Part shown: positions 8,496-16,750 of the stretch, in pieces | How positions within the stretch are numbered: position 1 is the stretch's first letter | Layout of the letters: every line of letters begins with the position of its first letter | NCBI RefSeq assembly: GCF_003952945.1 | Contig: NZ_QXGK01000002.1 | Coordinates: forward strand, 1 to 64,000 | Reading direction: 5' to 3' | Source of the DNA: Bifidobacterium samirii | GTDB lineage: Bacteria > Actinomycetota > Actinomycetes > Actinomycetales > Bifidobacteriaceae | Length of the DNA stretch: 64,000 bases | Notes under the pieces: generated by a model | Told to the model about the DNA's origin: nothing | What the model saw: the letters and a program-made list of their open reading frames with translations, nothing else | Databases searched by the model: none | Translations under genes and position numbers: made by a program

Positions 8496-10139
8496 ATGGC
8501 AGCATTTAGTTCTCTTACCGACCGGTTCTCGAATGCGTTCAAGCATCTCAAGAGCAAAGGCAAGCTTTCCGAAGCGGATATCGACGGTACGATCCGTGAG
8601 ATCCGCCGCGCGCTGCTCGACGCCGACGTGGCGCTCGACGTGGTGCGCTCCTTCACCTCCCGCGTGCGCGAGCGTGCGCTCGGCGCCGAGGTGTCCGATG
8701 CGCTCAACCCGGCCCAGCAGGTCGTCAAGATCGTCAACGACGAGCTGACCGACGTGCTCGGCGCCGGCGTGGACCGTCCGCTCAACTTCGCGAAGAACCC
8801 GCCGACGATCATCATGCTCGCCGGCCTGCAGGGCGCCGGCAAGACCACGCTGGCCGGCAAGCTCGGCTACTGGCTGAAGGATTCCGGCCATACGCCGCTG
8901 CTGGTCGCCGCCGACCTGCAGCGTCCGAACGCCGTCACCCAGCTGCAGGTCGTGGGCGAGCGCGCCGGCGTGCCGGTGTACGCGCCGGAGAAGGGCGTGC
9001 AGTCCGACGGCGGCGACGCCGTGTCGATCCCGGGCCTGACGACCGGTGATCCGGTGAAGGTGGCGCGCGATTCGATCGCGCTCGCCAAGCAGAAGCTGTA
9101 CGACACGGTCATCATCGATACCGCCGGCCGTCTGGGCGTCGACGAGGAGCTGATGAAGCAGGCGCGCGACATCCGCGACGCCGTGCAGCCCGACGAGATC
9201 CTGTTCGTCATCGACGCGATGATCGGCCAGGATGCGGTGCAGACCGCGAAGGCGTTCGACGAGGGCGTGGACTTCACCGGCGTGGTGCTGTCCAAGCTCG
9301 ACGGCGACGCGCGCGGCGGCGCGGCCCTGTCGGTCGCGTCGGTGACCGGCAAGCCGATCCTGTTCGCGTCCAACGGCGAGGGATTGAAGGATTTCGAGGT
9401 CTTCCACCCGGATCGCATGGCCTCGCGCATCCTCGACATGGGCGACATCCTCACCCTGATCGAGCAGGCGCAGAAGCAGTTCGACGAGGAGAAGGCGCGT
9501 GAGGCCGCGGCGAAGATGGCCGAGGGCGAGTTCGGTCTCGACGATTTCCTGGAGCAGCTGCAGCAGGTGCGCAAGCTCGGTTCGATGAAGTCGCTGCTGG
9601 GCATGATCCCCGGCATGGCGGCCCATCGCAAGGAGCTGGAGCAGTTCGACGAGCGTGAGATCGACCGCACCGAGGCGATCATCCGTTCGATGACGCCCGA
9701 GGAGCGTCGCAATCCGAAGATCATCGACGGTTCGCGCCGCGCCCGCATCGCCTACGGTTCGGGCAACACCGTGTCGGCCGTCAACGGTCTGCTGCAGCGG
9801 TTCGAGCAGGCCGCGAAGATGATGAAGCGCATGTCGAACAAGGCCGGCATGGGCGGCATCCCCGGCTTCGGCGGCCCGGCGATGGGCGGCGGCAAGAAGG
9901 GCAAGGGCAAGAACAAGAAGAAGGGCTCGTCCAAGTCCGGCAATCCGATGAAGCGCGAGGCCGAGGAGAGGGCGCTGCGCGACAAGCTCGCCGGCAAGTC
10001 CGGTTCGACCGGCGGCTCCGCGTTCGCGAAGAAGCCGCAGAATCCGGCGCTTCCGGCCGGCCTGCAGCAGGCGCTCGACGCGAACGGCGGCGAACTGCCG
10101 CCGAACTTCGGCGCCGGCCTGGGCGGTCTGCTCGGCTGA
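8496..10139 (+). CDS. ffh: Signal recognition particle protein Ffh
   Basis: This 547-residue SRP GTPase targets nascent membrane proteins with 4.5S RNA. It has an N domain (1-90), a G domain with P-loop GLQGAGKTT (about 110-118), DTAGRLG, SKLDGDARGG, and a methionine-rich M domain from about residue 320, including SMKSLLGMIPGM. The tail (about 460-547) is rich in Lys, Gly and Met and longer than in E. coli, a common actinobacterial feature. The 4.5S RNA gene was not seen in this window. Two strong hairpins follow the gene. Confidence 0.96.
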   Translation: MAAFSSLTDRFSNAFKHLKSKGKLSEADIDGTIREIRRALLDADVALDVVRSFTSRVRERALGAEVSDALNPAQQVVKIVNDELTDVLGAGVDRPLNFAKNPPTIIMLAGLQGAGKTTLAGKLGYWLKDSGHTPLLVAADLQRPNAVTQLQVVGERAGVPVYAPEKGVQSDGGDAVSIPGLTTGDPVKVARDSIALAKQKLYDTVIIDTAGRLGVDEELMKQARDIRDAVQPDEILFVIDAMIGQDAVQTAKAFDEGVDFTGVVLSKLDGDARGGAALSVASVTGKPILFASNGEGLKDFEVFHPDRMASRILDMGDILTLIEQAQKQFDEEKAREAAAKMAEGEFGLDDFLEQLQQVRKLGSMKSLLGMIPGMAAHRKELEQFDEREIDRTEAIIRSMTPEERRNPKIIDGSRRARIAYGSGNTVSAVNGLLQRFEQAAKMMKRMSNKAGMGGIPGFGGPAMGGGKKGKGKNKKKGSSKSGNPMKREAEERALRDKLAGKSGSTGGSAFAKKPQNPALPAGLQQALDANGGELPPNFGAGLGGLLG

Positions 10140-10189
10140 CGGACACGTCTGTGCGCCCGATGTCGTAAGCAGGTGCACAGACGTGTCCG
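10140..10189. terminator. ffh terminator, 15-bp stem
   Basis: CGGACACGTCTGTGC (10140-10154) pairs exactly with 10175-10189, starting at the last base of the ffh stop codon. Confidence 0.7.
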
Positions 10190-10248
10190 AAACGTCACGA
10201 TGCTCGCGCAATCCAGCGGTGTGCGCGAGCATCGTGACGTTTCGGACA
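10184..10248. repeat. 27-bp perfect inverted repeat
   Basis: The 27-nt arm at 10184-10210 is exactly complementary to 10222-10248 around an 11-nt loop. Its left arm shares bases 10184-10189 with the preceding hairpin, so the two stems cannot form fully together. The core (GTCACGATGCTCGCGCA) resembles hairpins in the repeat blocks near 26.9 and 29.5 kb. Confidence 0.85.
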
Positions 10249-10412
10249 CCGTAACCCTCACATTCCTCGCGCACACCATGCGATCGCGCGAGCGTTGTGA
10301 GCCTGCGAAGCAGTCTTCGGAACCGATTCATCGGCGCGTAATATTCCCGCGATACATTGCACCCGGTCTAGGGGAACGCCGCATCATGCGGCGACAATGA
10401 ACGGGGGTAACA

Positions 10413-11345
10413 ATGGCAATCGAACACGAGCATCATCGTGAGCATCACGGAGCGGTCGCGACGGCCGATACCGGGCTGCAGCGCCTCCGATCGGCCGTCA
10501 TCGACGAGCTGCGGATCGACCGTACCGGGCTGAAACAGGCGGACCGACCGCTTCGGGCCGCGGCGGTCATCGTGCCGCTGATCATCCTGTTGTTCGCAGC
10601 CGGCCTCGGACATGCTGTCGTCGCGTCCATCGAACAGCTCCTGTCCTATACGCCGGACGACACCTTGCAGTACACGACCGTCGACATCAACACGCAGACG
10701 GAATATCTCGTCGGCTATCTGCTCCGCTACAACATCCCCGGCCTGCTCGGATGCGTCGCCATGATGCTGCTGCGCCGCCATCCCAAGCCCGCCTGTCCGC
10801 TCCGGATCCCCGCCTGGACCACCGAGGTGAAGACGTTCTTCGTCGCGTTCGCCGCCATGATGGCCGGCACGACCATGATGACGTGGGCCGCGACCGTCCT
10901 CCACGTCCAGATGGTCAACCAGGCCACCGTTCCCATCGGCGACACCGCCACGATGCTGGTATTGCTCGGCAGCGCGACCGCCGGCCTCATGGAGGAGCCG
11001 ATCGCACTCGGCGTGGTCGCCGTCGGCCTGCGCCGATGCCGCGTCCCGTGGCCGGCCGTCGCCGCCATCGCGGCGCTCATGCGCGTCAGCTACCACCTGT
11101 ACTACGGGTGGGCGGCGCTCGCCATCGCGATCTGGCCGGTCCTGTTCGTCATGATCTACCGTCGCACCGGTGCGATCATGCCGTTGATCGTCGCGCACGG
11201 CGTCTACGACGTAATCCTGACGGGACAGCAGCTGCACCCCTACACGCTGTTCGCCGAGCCGCTGCTCGACGCGCTCGCCGTCATCGGCGTCGCGATCGCC
11301 GTGGTCACGGTGCTTCGCAAGGCGTTCACACCGGTCACGGCATAA
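10413..11345 (+). CDS. CPBP-family intramembrane protein
   Basis: This 310-residue protein has a His-rich cytoplasmic start and about eight membrane segments. The CPBP/Abi motifs are visible as Glu-Glu in LMEEPIAL, His in MRVSYHLYYG and the final HGVYD. The usual Arg of EExxxR is absent (EEPIAL), so protease activity is uncertain. The family includes CAAX-type endopeptidases and bacteriocin-immunity proteins. The start has a good ribosome site (GGGGG). A short palindrome (CCGCATCATGCGG) lies just upstream. The next gene begins nine bases after the stop. Confidence 0.75.
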   Translation: MAIEHEHHREHHGAVATADTGLQRLRSAVIDELRIDRTGLKQADRPLRAAAVIVPLIILLFAAGLGHAVVASIEQLLSYTPDDTLQYTTVDINTQTEYLVGYLLRYNIPGLLGCVAMMLLRRHPKPACPLRIPAWTTEVKTFFVAFAAMMAGTTMMTWAATVLHVQMVNQATVPIGDTATMLVLLGSATAGLMEEPIALGVVAVGLRRCRVPWPAVAAIAALMRVSYHLYYGWAALAIAIWPVLFVMIYRRTGAIMPLIVAHGVYDVILTGQQLHPYTLFAEPLLDALAVIGVAIAVVTVLRKAFTPVTA

Positions 11346-11354
11346 TAGGGGCTT
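11341..11354 (+). promoter_or_regulatory. Leaderless -10 element overlapping a stop codon
   Basis: CATAAT (11341-11346) overlaps the stop of the CPBP gene and lies eight bases before the GTG of the next gene, which has no clear ribosome site. Confidence 0.4.
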
Positions 11355-12551
11355 GTGACTGTTGTGCTGATCGTACTGATGATCCTGACCGCCGTATGCG
11401 CGGCGTGGGCGGCGCTCGCGTGGCTGCCCGCCGGCGCCGACCTGCATATGCCGCTGCCGTATCTGATCGCCCTGATCCCGTTCCTGTGGATTCCGATGGT
11501 CGTCGTCGCCGTCGCGGCGGCCGTCGCCGGTTGCCCGGCGTGGGCCGTCGTCGCGCCGATCGTCGTCGCCGTCGCGTCGCGGGCACGGCAGGCGCGCTAT
11601 CTGGCACGATGGCGCGGATTCGGCGGATCGCCGTCACGTCGCCGCCGGCGCGTCGATGACGATGCGATGGGCGACGACGATCGGTTGTCCGGTGTCGACG
11701 ATGGTGTCGGCGGCGATAGTGCGGCCGATGCGGCCGTATCCGGCGACGATGCGCGCGCCGCGGCTGCGCTCCGCGCACGCATTCGTGAAACACTGCGTGA
11801 AAACGCCGTCCATGAGCGGGAGACCGCGCAGGACGTGCTCGGCCAGCGCGCGTCGGCAGCCGCGTCGTTCAACGTCATGACCGTCAATTGCCGGTTCGGC
11901 CGGGCCGACGCGAAATCCATCGTCGGCGCGGTGCTCGCCCGCGACATCTCCGTCCTCGCCCTGCAGGAGCTCACGCAGGAGCTCGTCGACGCGCTCGACG
12001 CCAACGGACTCGACCTGCTGCTCCCCTACCGTCGCCTCGGCAAGGCGCGCGACAGCGACAACGGCGGATTCAACGGCATCTGGATGCGCGTCGACCCGAA
12101 GGAATCCACGTCGTCGATCATCGACATCCCCGCCGCCGACCTGCCGGCCGCAACCATCCAGATCGACCCGCAGCGCGACATCACATTCGTCTCCGCCCAC
12201 CCCAAGTCGCCGATGCGCAGCCTGCAGGACTGGTCCGCCGGCATCATCGGACTGGGCGGGCTCGCCCGGCGCGACGGGCGGCGCGAACGCGACATCACCG
12301 TCATCCTCGGCGACCTCAACTCCGGCATCGACCATCCGAGCTTCCGCACGCTGCTCGACGCCGGATTCCGCGACGCGAACCTGACCGTCGCACGCGGCCC
12401 CCAGCCCACGTTCCCCCGCTGGCTGCGCTGGCCGCGCATCATCCTCGACCACATCCTCGCCGACGGCGACGCCACGTTCGGCGACGTCGAATCCTTTGAA
12501 ATCAAGGACACCGACCACCTCGCGCTGGCCGCCACGCTCGTCATCGACTGA
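11355..12551 (+). CDS. Membrane-anchored endonuclease/exonuclease/phosphatase domain protein
   Basis: This 398-residue protein has two to three N-terminal hydrophobic segments (about 1-75), an acidic linker (about 95-160), and an EEP-superfamily domain (about 175-398). The catalytic set is seen as Asn in VMTVNCRFG, Glu in ALQELT, His in VSAHPKSP, Asp/Asn in LGDLNSG, and the terminal DHILAD and DTDHLAL. EEP enzymes cleave phosphodiesters or phosphomonoesters in DNA, lipids or sugars. A cell-surface location is likely, but the substrate is unknown. The start is GTG. Confidence 0.82.
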   Translation: MTVVLIVLMILTAVCAAWAALAWLPAGADLHMPLPYLIALIPFLWIPMVVVAVAAAVAGCPAWAVVAPIVVAVASRARQARYLARWRGFGGSPSRRRRRVDDDAMGDDDRLSGVDDGVGGDSAADAAVSGDDARAAAALRARIRETLRENAVHERETAQDVLGQRASAAASFNVMTVNCRFGRADAKSIVGAVLARDISVLALQELTQELVDALDANGLDLLLPYRRLGKARDSDNGGFNGIWMRVDPKESTSSIIDIPAADLPAATIQIDPQRDITFVSAHPKSPMRSLQDWSAGIIGLGGLARRDGRRERDITVILGDLNSGIDHPSFRTLLDAGFRDANLTVARGPQPTFPRWLRWPRIILDHILADGDATFGDVESFEIKDTDHLALAATLVID

Positions 12552-12594
12552 CAGATGCCGCAGCCAGCCGCCGCGGCCACACGGCAACACCTGA

Positions 12595-12600
12595 TATACT
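12595..12600 (+). promoter_or_regulatory. -10 element for the lipoprotein gene
   Basis: TATACT lies 135 bp upstream of the lipoprotein start, giving a leader with a small CCCCG/CGGGG hairpin (12638-12651 region). Confidence 0.4.
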
Positions 12601-12735
12601 TGGGCGCGGCGGCACAGTGCAGTCCAACGGAGGACATCCCCGTCACCGGGGCCGAGCATCCGGATCCTCAATAGGGGTGGGGGCCGCACGCATTGCGCGC
12701 GCCGTGAACCACCAACCTCGGGGAAGAGGCCCACC

Positions 12736-13446
12736 ATGCATCACCACCATCCCACTGACCGCGCCGGACGGTTTCGCCGCATAGGGGGAACGCTCGCCAT
12801 CGCGGCCCTGTTGCCGCTGCTGCTGGGAGGCTGCGGAACCCGGCAGACGGCCGACCCGGACGCCACCGGGGAACGCCTCGCGTCATCGCTGTCCGAATAC
12901 GCGCAGCAGCTGCTCGACGAAGGCGGCGACGACATCGGCGAGACCCAACGGGCAGCCATCCAACGCGTCATCGACACCGGCGAGGTATCCAGAAGCGACT
13001 ACGAAGCCGCCTACGACGGCTATACCACCTGCATGACCGACCGCGGGCACAGCAAACCCGAATTCTATACCACGTCCAACGGCGTCAAGCAGCCCTATGC
13101 CCGGGTGTCCGACGGCGAGGATACCTCCACCGAGGAGGGAATTCACAATGATGAAATCGCGTGCACAGCCATGCACATCAGTGTGATCAGCGTGCTCTAT
13201 CAGGCGCAGGTCGGCAACCCCAACCTGTACTCCGACCACGACGAAGGCGCGGTCGACTGCCTCAAACGCGCCGGACTCGTCCCCAAGGACTACACCATCG
13301 CCCAATACCGCGACGACGTCAACACCATGAACCACGTCGACCCCGGCGAAACCCCCGACACCACACTCGACAGGGACGACCCCGGCGTGCAATCCTGCAT
13401 GGTCACCAACGGACACATCCTCATCGGAGACCCCGCCGACCTGTAA
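12736..13446 (+). CDS. Predicted surface lipoprotein of unknown function
   Basis: This 236-residue protein has an Arg-containing N-terminus, a hydrophobic segment and a lipobox ending LLGGC (Cys about residue 34), so it should be lipid-anchored outside the membrane. The mature part is acidic. It contains a [12 protein letters not shown] motif, a pattern seen in small secreted proteins of actinobacteria, and pairs of Cys that may form disulfides. The N-terminal run of His residues is unusual. The ribosome site is GGGAAGAGG. No function can be assigned. Confidence 0.75.
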   Translation: MHHHHPTDRAGRFRRIGGTLAIAALLPLLLGGCGTRQTADPDATGERLASSLSEYAQQLLDEGGDDIGETQRAAIQRVIDTGEVSRSDYEAAYDGYTTCMTDRGHSKPEFYTTSNGVKQPYARVSDGEDTSTEEGIHNDEIACTAMHISVISVLYQAQVGNPNLYSDHDEGAVDCLKRAGLVPKDYTIAQYRDDVNTMNHVDPGETPDTTLDRDDPGVQSCMVTNGHILIGDPADL

Positions 13447-13521
13447 AACAACAGCCGAGGAACCCGTCGCACGGCGTGTTCCGACAGACGCGACACGACG
13501 CGCGGAAATCCATACCGGCAG

Positions 13522-13527
13522 GTACAA
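13522..13527 (+). promoter_or_regulatory. -10 element for the rpsP operon
   Basis: TACAAT lies about 125 bp before the rpsP start; the leader between is long enough for autoregulation, but no known motif was recognised. Confidence 0.45.
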
Positions 13528-13651
13528 TTGCCGACGTTATTCGTGGCGATCGGAGCCCTCTAATCCCGGGCGTCACGAGGAACGAGTGGGCCGGCAAGCT
13601 GTGCCCCACACTGCAAACCGAACCACACCCCTAGTTACAAGGAGAGCCATC

Positions 13652-14098
13652 TTGGCAACCAAGATTCGTCTGAAGCGCATGGGTAAGAAGTTCTACGCGT
13701 TCTACCGCGTGGTCATCATGGATTCGCGTACCAAGCGCGATGGCCGTGCCATCGAGGAGATCGGTACCTACAACCCGAACACCCAGCCTTCGACCATCCA
13801 GATCGACTCCGAGCGCGCCCAGTACTGGCTGGGTGTCGGCGCTCAGCCGACCGAGCAGGTCCTCAACCTGCTGAAGATCACCGGCGACTGGCAGAAGTTC
13901 AAGGGCCTTGAGGGCGCCGAGGGCACCCTGAAGACCGTTGAGGCCGGCCCGGACGCCGCCGCCCGCGTCGAGGCCGTCGAGGCCCAGGCCCAGAAGCTGA
14001 AGGCCGCCAAGTCCGAGGCCGAGGCGAAGGCCAAGGCCGAGGCCGAAGCCGCCGCTGCCGCCGAGGAAGCCCCGGCCGAGGAAGCGCAGGCTGAGTGA
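13652..14098 (+). CDS. rpsP: 30S ribosomal protein S16
   Basis: This is S16 (148 residues), starting at a TTG chosen because AAGGAG lies seven bases upstream and the protein then begins [14 protein letters not shown]. The first 85 residues are the canonical S16 fold ([19 protein letters not shown]). The remaining 60 residues form an Ala/Glu/Lys-rich tail, longer than the compact E. coli protein and probably extended or helical. It is the first gene of the rpsP-khpA-rimM operon, the standard small-subunit maturation cluster. Confidence 0.95.
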   Translation: MATKIRLKRMGKKFYAFYRVVIMDSRTKRDGRAIEEIGTYNPNTQPSTIQIDSERAQYWLGVGAQPTEQVLNLLKITGDWQKFKGLEGAEGTLKTVEAGPDAAARVEAVEAQAQKLKAAKSEAEAKAKAEAEAAAAAEEAPAEEAQAE

Positions 14099-14100
14099 TC

Positions 14101-14334
14101 ATGCTCGCACAGGCTGTGGAACACCTCGTCAAGAACATCGTCGATTTCCCCGATGATGTCTCGGTCAAGTCCCATGAGAACCCGCGCGGCGAACTGCTTC
14201 GCGTGCGCGTGAACCCGGAGGACATCGGCCGCGTGATCGGACGCAACGGACGCACCGCGAACGCGATTCGCACCGTGATCCAGGCGCTGTCCGACCACAA
14301 GGTGCGCGTCGACATCATGGACGTGCGTAGGTGA
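14101..14334 (+). CDS. khpA: KH-domain RNA-binding protein KhpA
   Basis: This 77-residue protein is a single KH domain with the GxxG loop IGRNGRTANAIRTV (GRNG). The KhpA family binds RNA and partners KhpB/EloR in Gram-positive bacteria. A GTG two codons earlier would overlap the rpsP stop in GTGA and is an equally good start. The gene is coupled downstream to rimM by another GTGA overlap. Confidence 0.92.
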   Translation: MLAQAVEHLVKNIVDFPDDVSVKSHENPRGELLRVRVNPEDIGRVIGRNGRTANAIRTVIQALSDHKVRVDIMDVRR

Positions 14335-14945
14335 CACCCGGCGTGGCGAGTCAACAACACTCTGACGGCCCTCAGCAGCGCGAGTTGCTGAGGGTCTGTC
14401 GTATCGGCCGCGCCCAAGGGCTCAAGGGCGAAGTCACCGTCCTCCCCTTCACCGACGAACCGGACTACCGGTTCGCCCCCGGCTCCGTGCTCTACACGCG
14501 CGACGGCGCCGACGAATACGTCGTCGAACGCTCCCGCACGTTCAAGAACCGTTGGATCGTCAAATTCGAAGGAATCGACGACCGCGACGCCTCCGAGGCG
14601 GCCAACGGCATCGAACTGTACGGCGAGGCCGACGACCCCGAATACATGCTCGAAGAGGACGCCTGGTATCCCAAGGACCTCGTCGGACTCGACGTGCGCC
14701 TCGCGGACGGCAACATGCTCGGACTGCCCGCCGGACAGAGCGTCGGCAAGGTCGTCGACGTGCTCGACGGCTTCCAGTCGCTGCTCAAGGTGCGGCTGGC
14801 GAACCCGGTGCGCGACCCCGACACCGGCAAGGTGACCGAGAACAGCGCGCTCGTGCCGTTCGTCGATGCCGTCGTGCCCGACATCGACCTCGACGGCGGC
14901 TATCTCACCCTCGACCCGCCCGGAGGACTGATTCCGGGACTGTGA
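14331..14945 (+). CDS. rimM: Ribosome maturation factor RimM
   Basis: This 204-residue protein binds S19 and assists 30S head assembly. It shows the N-terminal barrel (RIGRAQGLKGEVTV) and the PRC-barrel region with DAWYPKDLVGLDV and ALVPFVDAVVPDID. The GTG start overlaps the khpA stop by four bases. The reading around residues 1-20 (Gln/Ser-rich) is poorly conserved, so a slightly later start is possible. A strong terminator follows, separating this operon from trmD. Confidence 0.92.
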   Translation: MTPGVASQQHSDGPQQRELLRVCRIGRAQGLKGEVTVLPFTDEPDYRFAPGSVLYTRDGADEYVVERSRTFKNRWIVKFEGIDDRDASEAANGIELYGEADDPEYMLEEDAWYPKDLVGLDVRLADGNMLGLPAGQSVGKVVDVLDGFQSLLKVRLANPVRDPDTGKVTENSALVPFVDAVVPDIDLDGGYLTLDPPGGLIPGL

Positions 14946-14979
14946 CGGACCGTGGCCGCGTGAGGTTATGGAATGCCGC

Positions 14980-15023
14980 AAAACCGCTGCGAAACGGTAT
15001 GCCCGCCGATTCGCAGCGGTTTT
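14980..15023. terminator. rpsP operon terminator, 14-bp stem
   Basis: AAAACCGCTGCGAA (14980-14993) pairs exactly with 15010-15023, ending in a T run. Confidence 0.85.
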
Positions 15024-15101
15024 CCGTATCTGATACGAGTCTTCACGTTCCCGTCGCGGGCGGCGGGGACGTGTTCGTGGGGATCCGTCTGACTTGCACT
15101 C

Positions 15102-15114
15102 TATAAATGCAGGT
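15102..15114 (+). promoter_or_regulatory. Leaderless -10 element for trmD
   Basis: TATAAA (15102-15107) lies seven bases before the trmD ATG with no ribosome site between; trmD sits outside the rpsP-rimM transcript because of the terminator upstream. Confidence 0.55.
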
Positions 15115-15996
15115 ATGAAGATCGACATCGTTTCCGTATTCCCCGAATACTTCGACGTGCTCGGGCTGAGCCTGTTCGGCAAGGCGCAGGCCAAGGGCCT
15201 GGTCGAAGTCGCCGCGCACAACCTGCGCGACTGGACCCACGACGTGCATCATTCCGTCGACGACACGCCCGTCGGCGGCGGCGCCGGCATGGTCATGAAA
15301 CCCGTCGTCTGGTCCGAATGCCTCGACGAACTGCTCGGCCTCGACGCGCGTGACATCAGCGAGATCATCACCGACGACGCTGCCGCGGCGGCTGCGGACG
15401 GCGAGCCGGTCATCGACGATACCGGCGACGTGGCCGCGGCACCGCGTACGGTGCTCATCTTCCCGAATCCGTCGGCGCCGCTGTTCACCCAGCAGGACGC
15501 GACGGAACTGTCGCACGCCGACCGGCTCGTGTTCGGCTGCGGACGCTACGAGGGCTACGACGCGCGCATCCCCGAGTACTACCGGGCGCAGGGCGTCGAC
15601 GTGCGCGAATATTCGATCGGCGACTACGTGCTCAACGGCGGCGAGGTCGCCGTGTCCGTGATGCTCGAGGCGATCACGCGGCTGCTGCCCGGCTTCATGG
15701 GCAACGCGGAATCGATCGTCACCGAATCGTATACCGGCGAGAACGCGCTGCTGGAACACCGGCAGTACACGAAGCCGGCCACGTGGCGCGGCATCGGCGT
15801 GCCGGACGTGCTCCTGAGCGGCGACCACGGCAAGGTCGACCGGTTCCGCCGCGACGAATCGCTCGCCAAGACCGACCGGCTGCGCCCTGACCTGATCGAA
15901 CGGCTCGACTGCAAGGCGCTCGACAAGGCCGACCGCAAGACCCTCATGGGTCTCGGCTGGGAGGTCTCCGGCGCGCATCCGCGTCGCCTCTCGTAG
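15115..15996 (+). CDS. trmD: tRNA (guanine-N1)-methyltransferase TrmD
   Basis: This 293-residue SPOUT enzyme methylates G37 of tRNAs. Motifs are MKIDIVSVFPEYF at the start, PVGGGAGMVMKP, CGRYEGYDARI and the knotted YSIGDYVLNGGE with AdoMet contacts. An Ala/Asp-rich insert (about residues 82-112) separates the N-terminal sheet from the IFPNPSAP strand and is longer than in most TrmD proteins. The ATG at 15115 matches the family N-terminus and the leaderless promoter. Confidence 0.95.
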   Translation: MKIDIVSVFPEYFDVLGLSLFGKAQAKGLVEVAAHNLRDWTHDVHHSVDDTPVGGGAGMVMKPVVWSECLDELLGLDARDISEIITDDAAAAAADGEPVIDDTGDVAAAPRTVLIFPNPSAPLFTQQDATELSHADRLVFGCGRYEGYDARIPEYYRAQGVDVREYSIGDYVLNGGEVAVSVMLEAITRLLPGFMGNAESIVTESYTGENALLEHRQYTKPATWRGIGVPDVLLSGDHGKVDRFRRDESLAKTDRLRPDLIERLDCKALDKADRKTLMGLGWEVSGAHPRRLS

Positions 15997-16018
15997 GTTT
16001 TCCGGTCTCCCCCTCTCC

Positions 16019-16293
16019 GTACGGATTGCGACGCAAACCGATCCCCCGGCGTCGCAACTTGCATATGAACCGGAGCGACGTTGCGGATTGCGACGCAAGC
16101 CGGGGTCGTTGCGTCGTAATCCGTACGTGAATCGGGCAGATCCTACAGATTACGACCCAAGCCGCTCCCCCGGCGTCGCAATCCGCATAGGAACCAGACA
16201 GACCTAACGGATTGCGACGCGAACCTCCCTCTCAGCGTCGCGATTCGTATGTGAATCGGGCGGGGTGGGCGGATTGCGACACAAATCCACCAC
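16019..16293. repeat. GATTGCGACGC palindromic repeat cluster 1
   Basis: About 4.5 tandem units of 61-63 bp fill most of the gap between trmD and arsR. Each unit has an inverted pair: GGATTGCGACGC, then about 15 variable bases, then GCGTCGCAATCCGTA, followed by a spacer like TGTGAATCGGGC. The last unit is cut short just before the arsR promoter. No coding potential was seen. Confidence 0.85.
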
Positions 16294-16301
16294 ACTACAC
16301 A

Positions 16302-16336
16302 TTGACATATCGAAGATTGTCGATATAATAGGAGGC
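16302..16336 (+). promoter_or_regulatory. arsR promoter and operator
   Basis: There is a near-consensus promoter, TTGACA (16302-16307), 16 bp, then TATAAT (16324-16329). The inverted repeat ATATCGA (16307-16313) / TCGATAT (16320-16326) fills the spacer and overlaps both boxes. The start codon GTG comes seven bases after the -10, so the mRNA is probably leaderless. Autorepression by the ArsR protein is inferred. Confidence 0.75.
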
Positions 16337-16639
16337 GTGAATCCGACAGAAGCGCTCAAGGCACTGGCGAACGAGCATCGCCTCCGCATCATGCAGTGGC
16401 TGAAGGAGCCCAAGCGGCACTTCCACCACGATTCAGACGTCGATATGGAGCAGGTCGGGGTCTGCGTGGGCGAGATCCAGCGCGTGCTGGAACTCACGCA
16501 GTCGACCACCTCCCAGTATCTGTCCATCCTGCAGAAGGCGAACCTCGTCACGTCCACCCGCATCGGCAAGTGGACGTACTACCGACGCAACGAAGCGGCC
16601 ATCGAGGAGCTCCGCGACTTCATCGACACGGAACTCTGA
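16337..16639 (+). CDS. ArsR-family winged-helix transcriptional regulator
   Basis: This 100-residue protein is a single winged-helix domain. It shows MNPTEALKALANEHRLRIM at the start and a recognition helix in LTQSTTSQYLSILQKANLV, with a wing ending GKWTYYRRNE. No obvious CxC metal site is present; one Cys (VGVCVGE) could be redox-active, and a His-rich stretch (RHFHHDSD) is notable. The GTG start is chosen from the leaderless promoter. It precedes an Old Yellow Enzyme and probably controls it and the nearby nitroreductase. Confidence 0.87.
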   Translation: MNPTEALKALANEHRLRIMQWLKEPKRHFHHDSDVDMEQVGVCVGEIQRVLELTQSTTSQYLSILQKANLVTSTRIGKWTYYRRNEAAIEELRDFIDTEL

Positions 16640-16691
16640 CGGCCGCTCCCCAGACGACGCAGGTCGGTACACCACAACAGAACGACATATC

Positions 16692-16702
16692 GCAATATCT
16701 CA
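16692..16702. promoter_or_regulatory. Shared GCAATATCTCA box upstream of OYE gene
   Basis: The 11-bp box GCAATATCTCA, preceded by CATATC, sits in the gap before the flavin oxidoreductase gene. The same 11 bp occurs upstream of the nitroreductase (19254-19264). It is a candidate operator for a shared regulator. Confidence 0.45.
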
Positions 16703-16750
16703 ACATATTTTCGGCGCAAGCCGAACCACCATCCGAGGAAGGAACCGGAC

